From assembly GCA_903925445.1 (NCBI GenBank), contig CAIYFE010000338.1, positions 1 to 5,476 on the forward strand: a stretch of 5,476 bases of DNA, given 5' to 3'. The position numbers and the translations under genes are program-made. The first letter of the stretch is position 1. Each line of letters opens with the position of its first letter. This DNA is from an uncultured Burkholderiales bacterium. Lineage in GTDB: Bacteria; Pseudomonadota; Gammaproteobacteria; Burkholderiales; Burkholderiaceae_C. The notes beneath the pieces were generated by a model that saw only the letters and a list, made by a program, of their open reading frames with translations, was not told where the DNA came from and made no database searches. This document shows positions 5,215 through 5,476 of this stretch, piece by piece.

Positions 5215-5476
5215 ATGCATCTGAACGAACTCAAGGCACTCCATGTGTCTGAAGTGCTGAAACAAGCCGAAGCCCTCGAAATCGAAAACACAGGCCGCAT
5301 GCGCAAGCAAGAGCTGATGTTTGCCATCATCAAAAAACGCGCCCGCGCAGGCGAACAAGTCTTTGCCGATGGCGTGTTGGAAATCTTGCCCGATGGCTTT
5401 GGCTTCTTGCGCAGTCCAGATACCAGCTACACCGCCAGCACGGACGACATCTACATCAGCCCCAGCCAGGTGCGAC
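5215..5476 (+). CDS. rho: Transcription termination factor Rho, N-terminal part (3' end outside window)
   Basis: Rho is a hexameric RNA-dependent ATPase that travels along nascent RNA and ends transcription. The visible 87 residues start MHLNELKALHVSEVLKQAEA and cover the N-terminal helical domain, including ENTGRMRKQELMFAI (24-38). They also hold the beginning of the cold-shock-like RNA-binding domain, with DGVLEILPDGFGFLRS (52-67) and DDIYISPSQVR (77-87). The aromatic GFGF at 61-64 sits at the same position as the primary RNA-binding site of E. coli Rho. The ATPase domain lies beyond the window. The gene follows trxA after a terminator and a long C-rich leader, so it probably has its own promoter and control. 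Confidence 0.97.
   Translation, partial: MHLNELKALHVSEVLKQAEALEIENTGRMRKQELMFAIIKKRARAGEQVFADGVLEILPDGFGFLRSPDTSYTASTDDIYISPSQVR

Noticed and set aside
5023..5358. Minus-strand open frame (111 codons) across the trxA terminator, rho leader and rho start
   Set aside because: It runs through a strong terminator and the start of rho in antisense, and its product resembles no known protein.

Overview
The window looks like ordinary chromosome of a betaproteobacterium, most likely family Comamonadaceae (Limnohabitans, Rhodoferax or Polaromonas type). The basis is protein style and gene order: the DnaX C-terminus, the dnaX-ebfC-recR cluster, a small-type SRP RNA beside dnaX, and trxA directly before rho. 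No insertion sequence, integrase, CRISPR array, tRNA or rRNA gene was seen. The placement rests on recognition of the proteins, not on a search.

Layout: positions 1-765 (+) hold the C-terminal part of a membrane-bound lytic murein transglycosylase D (SLT domain end, two LysM-like segments, lysine-rich tail). A short hairpin follows, then the convergent minus-strand cluster recR (793-1383), ebfC/ybaB (1388-1711) and dnaX (1732-3486), read in the order dnaX, ebfC, recR. Just upstream of dnaX, on the opposite strand, lies the 4.5S-type SRP RNA gene ffs (about 3521-3618). A 73-residue protein of unknown function (3637-3858, -) and a FrnE/DsbA-family thioredoxin-fold protein (3962-4606, -) follow. 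The FrnE-like gene is divergent from trxA (4679-5011, +), which ends in a strong intrinsic terminator. A roughly 140-base C-rich leader then precedes rho (5215 to the window edge, +).

How the genes work together: dnaX encodes the clamp-loader subunits of DNA polymerase III, recR a recombination mediator for gap repair, and ebfC a nucleoid-associated DNA-binding protein, so this cluster serves replication and repair. FrnE-like protein and thioredoxin are cytoplasmic thiol-disulfide proteins that share one divergent intergenic region. Rho is the transcription termination factor and probably controls its own leader.

The observation most worth following is inside dnaX. A run of nine A (minus strand, 2346-2354) sits exactly at the end of the clamp-loader core, and both alternative reading frames stop within two to four codons. 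That is the design expected for production of a short gamma form next to full-length tau by slippage. A second is the ffs/dnaX gap, where two candidate divergent promoters appear interleaved and the dnaX transcript may be almost leaderless.
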